From Betaproteobacteria bacterium (GTDB taxonomy: Bacteria > Pseudomonadota > Gammaproteobacteria > Burkholderiales > Rhodocyclaceae), in NCBI GenBank assembly GCA_028065725.1, contig JAPTVL010000326.1:1-32085 (forward strand): a stretch of 32,085 nt of DNA, read 5' to 3'. The notes below the pieces were generated by a model. The model saw only the letters and a program-made list of their open reading frames with translations. It searched no databases and was not told the DNA's origin. The translations under genes and the position numbers were made by a program. Position 1 is the first letter of the stretch, and every line of letters begins with the position of its first letter. Shown piece by piece: positions 32,052 through 32,085 of this stretch.

Positions 32052-32085
32052 ATGAATGTTACGACGATAGGCATTGATTTGGCAA
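32052..32085 (+). mobile_element. 5' end of an IS110-family transposase gene (insertion sequence), cut by the window edge
   Basis: The ATG at 32052 begins MNVTTIGIDLA, the usual N-terminus of IS110-family transposases, where the Asp of IGIDLA is the first acidic residue of the DEDD catalytic set. AGAGGAG lies about nine bases upstream. Only 11 codons are present. The left part of the element probably includes the lower-GC sequence between about 31960 and 32051. Confidence 0.7.

Overview
The window is a GC-rich, densely packed bacterial segment. It has short intergenic gaps, many ATGA/GTGA stop-start overlaps, a trimeric-type porin ending in Phe and a complete liv-type transporter. This fits a betaproteobacterium (Burkholderiales or Rhodocyclales-like); that placement is inferred from gene types and composition, not from a marker gene. 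No rRNA, tRNA or CRISPR array was seen.

Layout. (1) 1-2376: the edge of a leftward gene, then a strong promoter carrying a TTGTATACAA palindrome, which drives a TcuA-like flavoprotein dehydrogenase and an overlapping GntR/FCD regulator. (2) 2377-2755: a scar holding the C-terminal end of an aldehyde dehydrogenase gene and a rearranged copy of part of the nearby AEC permease gene. (3) 2756-5835: an IclR regulator behind a promoter with two GAAC-N3-GTTC sites, an acyl-CoA dehydrogenase, and a convergent AEC permease. (4) 5898-11746, minus strand: porin, then livK-livH-livM-livG-livF. (5) 12154-14873, minus strand: a PcaR/PobR-type IclR regulator and two genes that look like the two separated halves of QuiC (3-dehydroshikimate dehydratase). 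(6) 15107-29540, plus strand: a long, tightly coupled catabolic operon. It encodes an acylating aldehyde dehydrogenase, a citryl-CoA-lyase-like protein, a thiamine-diphosphate enzyme, a second QuiC/IolE-type TIM barrel with all four metal ligands, a Gfo/Idh/MocA dehydrogenase, two AroE-like proteins, a PanE-like reductase, a small VOC protein, a type II dehydroquinase homologue, a MaoC hydratase, a family III CoA-transferase and a four-gene polar-amino-acid-type ABC transporter. (7) 29590-32085: two drug/metabolite exporters, then the first codons of an IS110-family transposase at the window edge.

How it may work together. Regions 4 to 6 read as one catabolic island with its own outer-membrane channel, two ABC importers and a regulator. 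A shared inverted repeat, ATCG-N12-CGAT, lies upstream of the porin, upstream of the QuiC-like pair, and between the IclR gene and the big operon, suggesting one regulon. The AroQ/AroE/QuiC set and the PcaR-like regulator point to a quinate- or shikimate-like alicyclic acid. However, no protocatechuate ring-cleavage gene is present. Instead there is an unusual ThDP enzyme + acylating aldehyde dehydrogenase + citryl-CoA-lyase-like + CoA-transferase + hydratase set. Several shikimate-binding residues are changed. The real substrate is therefore probably an analogue, and the route may be undescribed; this is inference.
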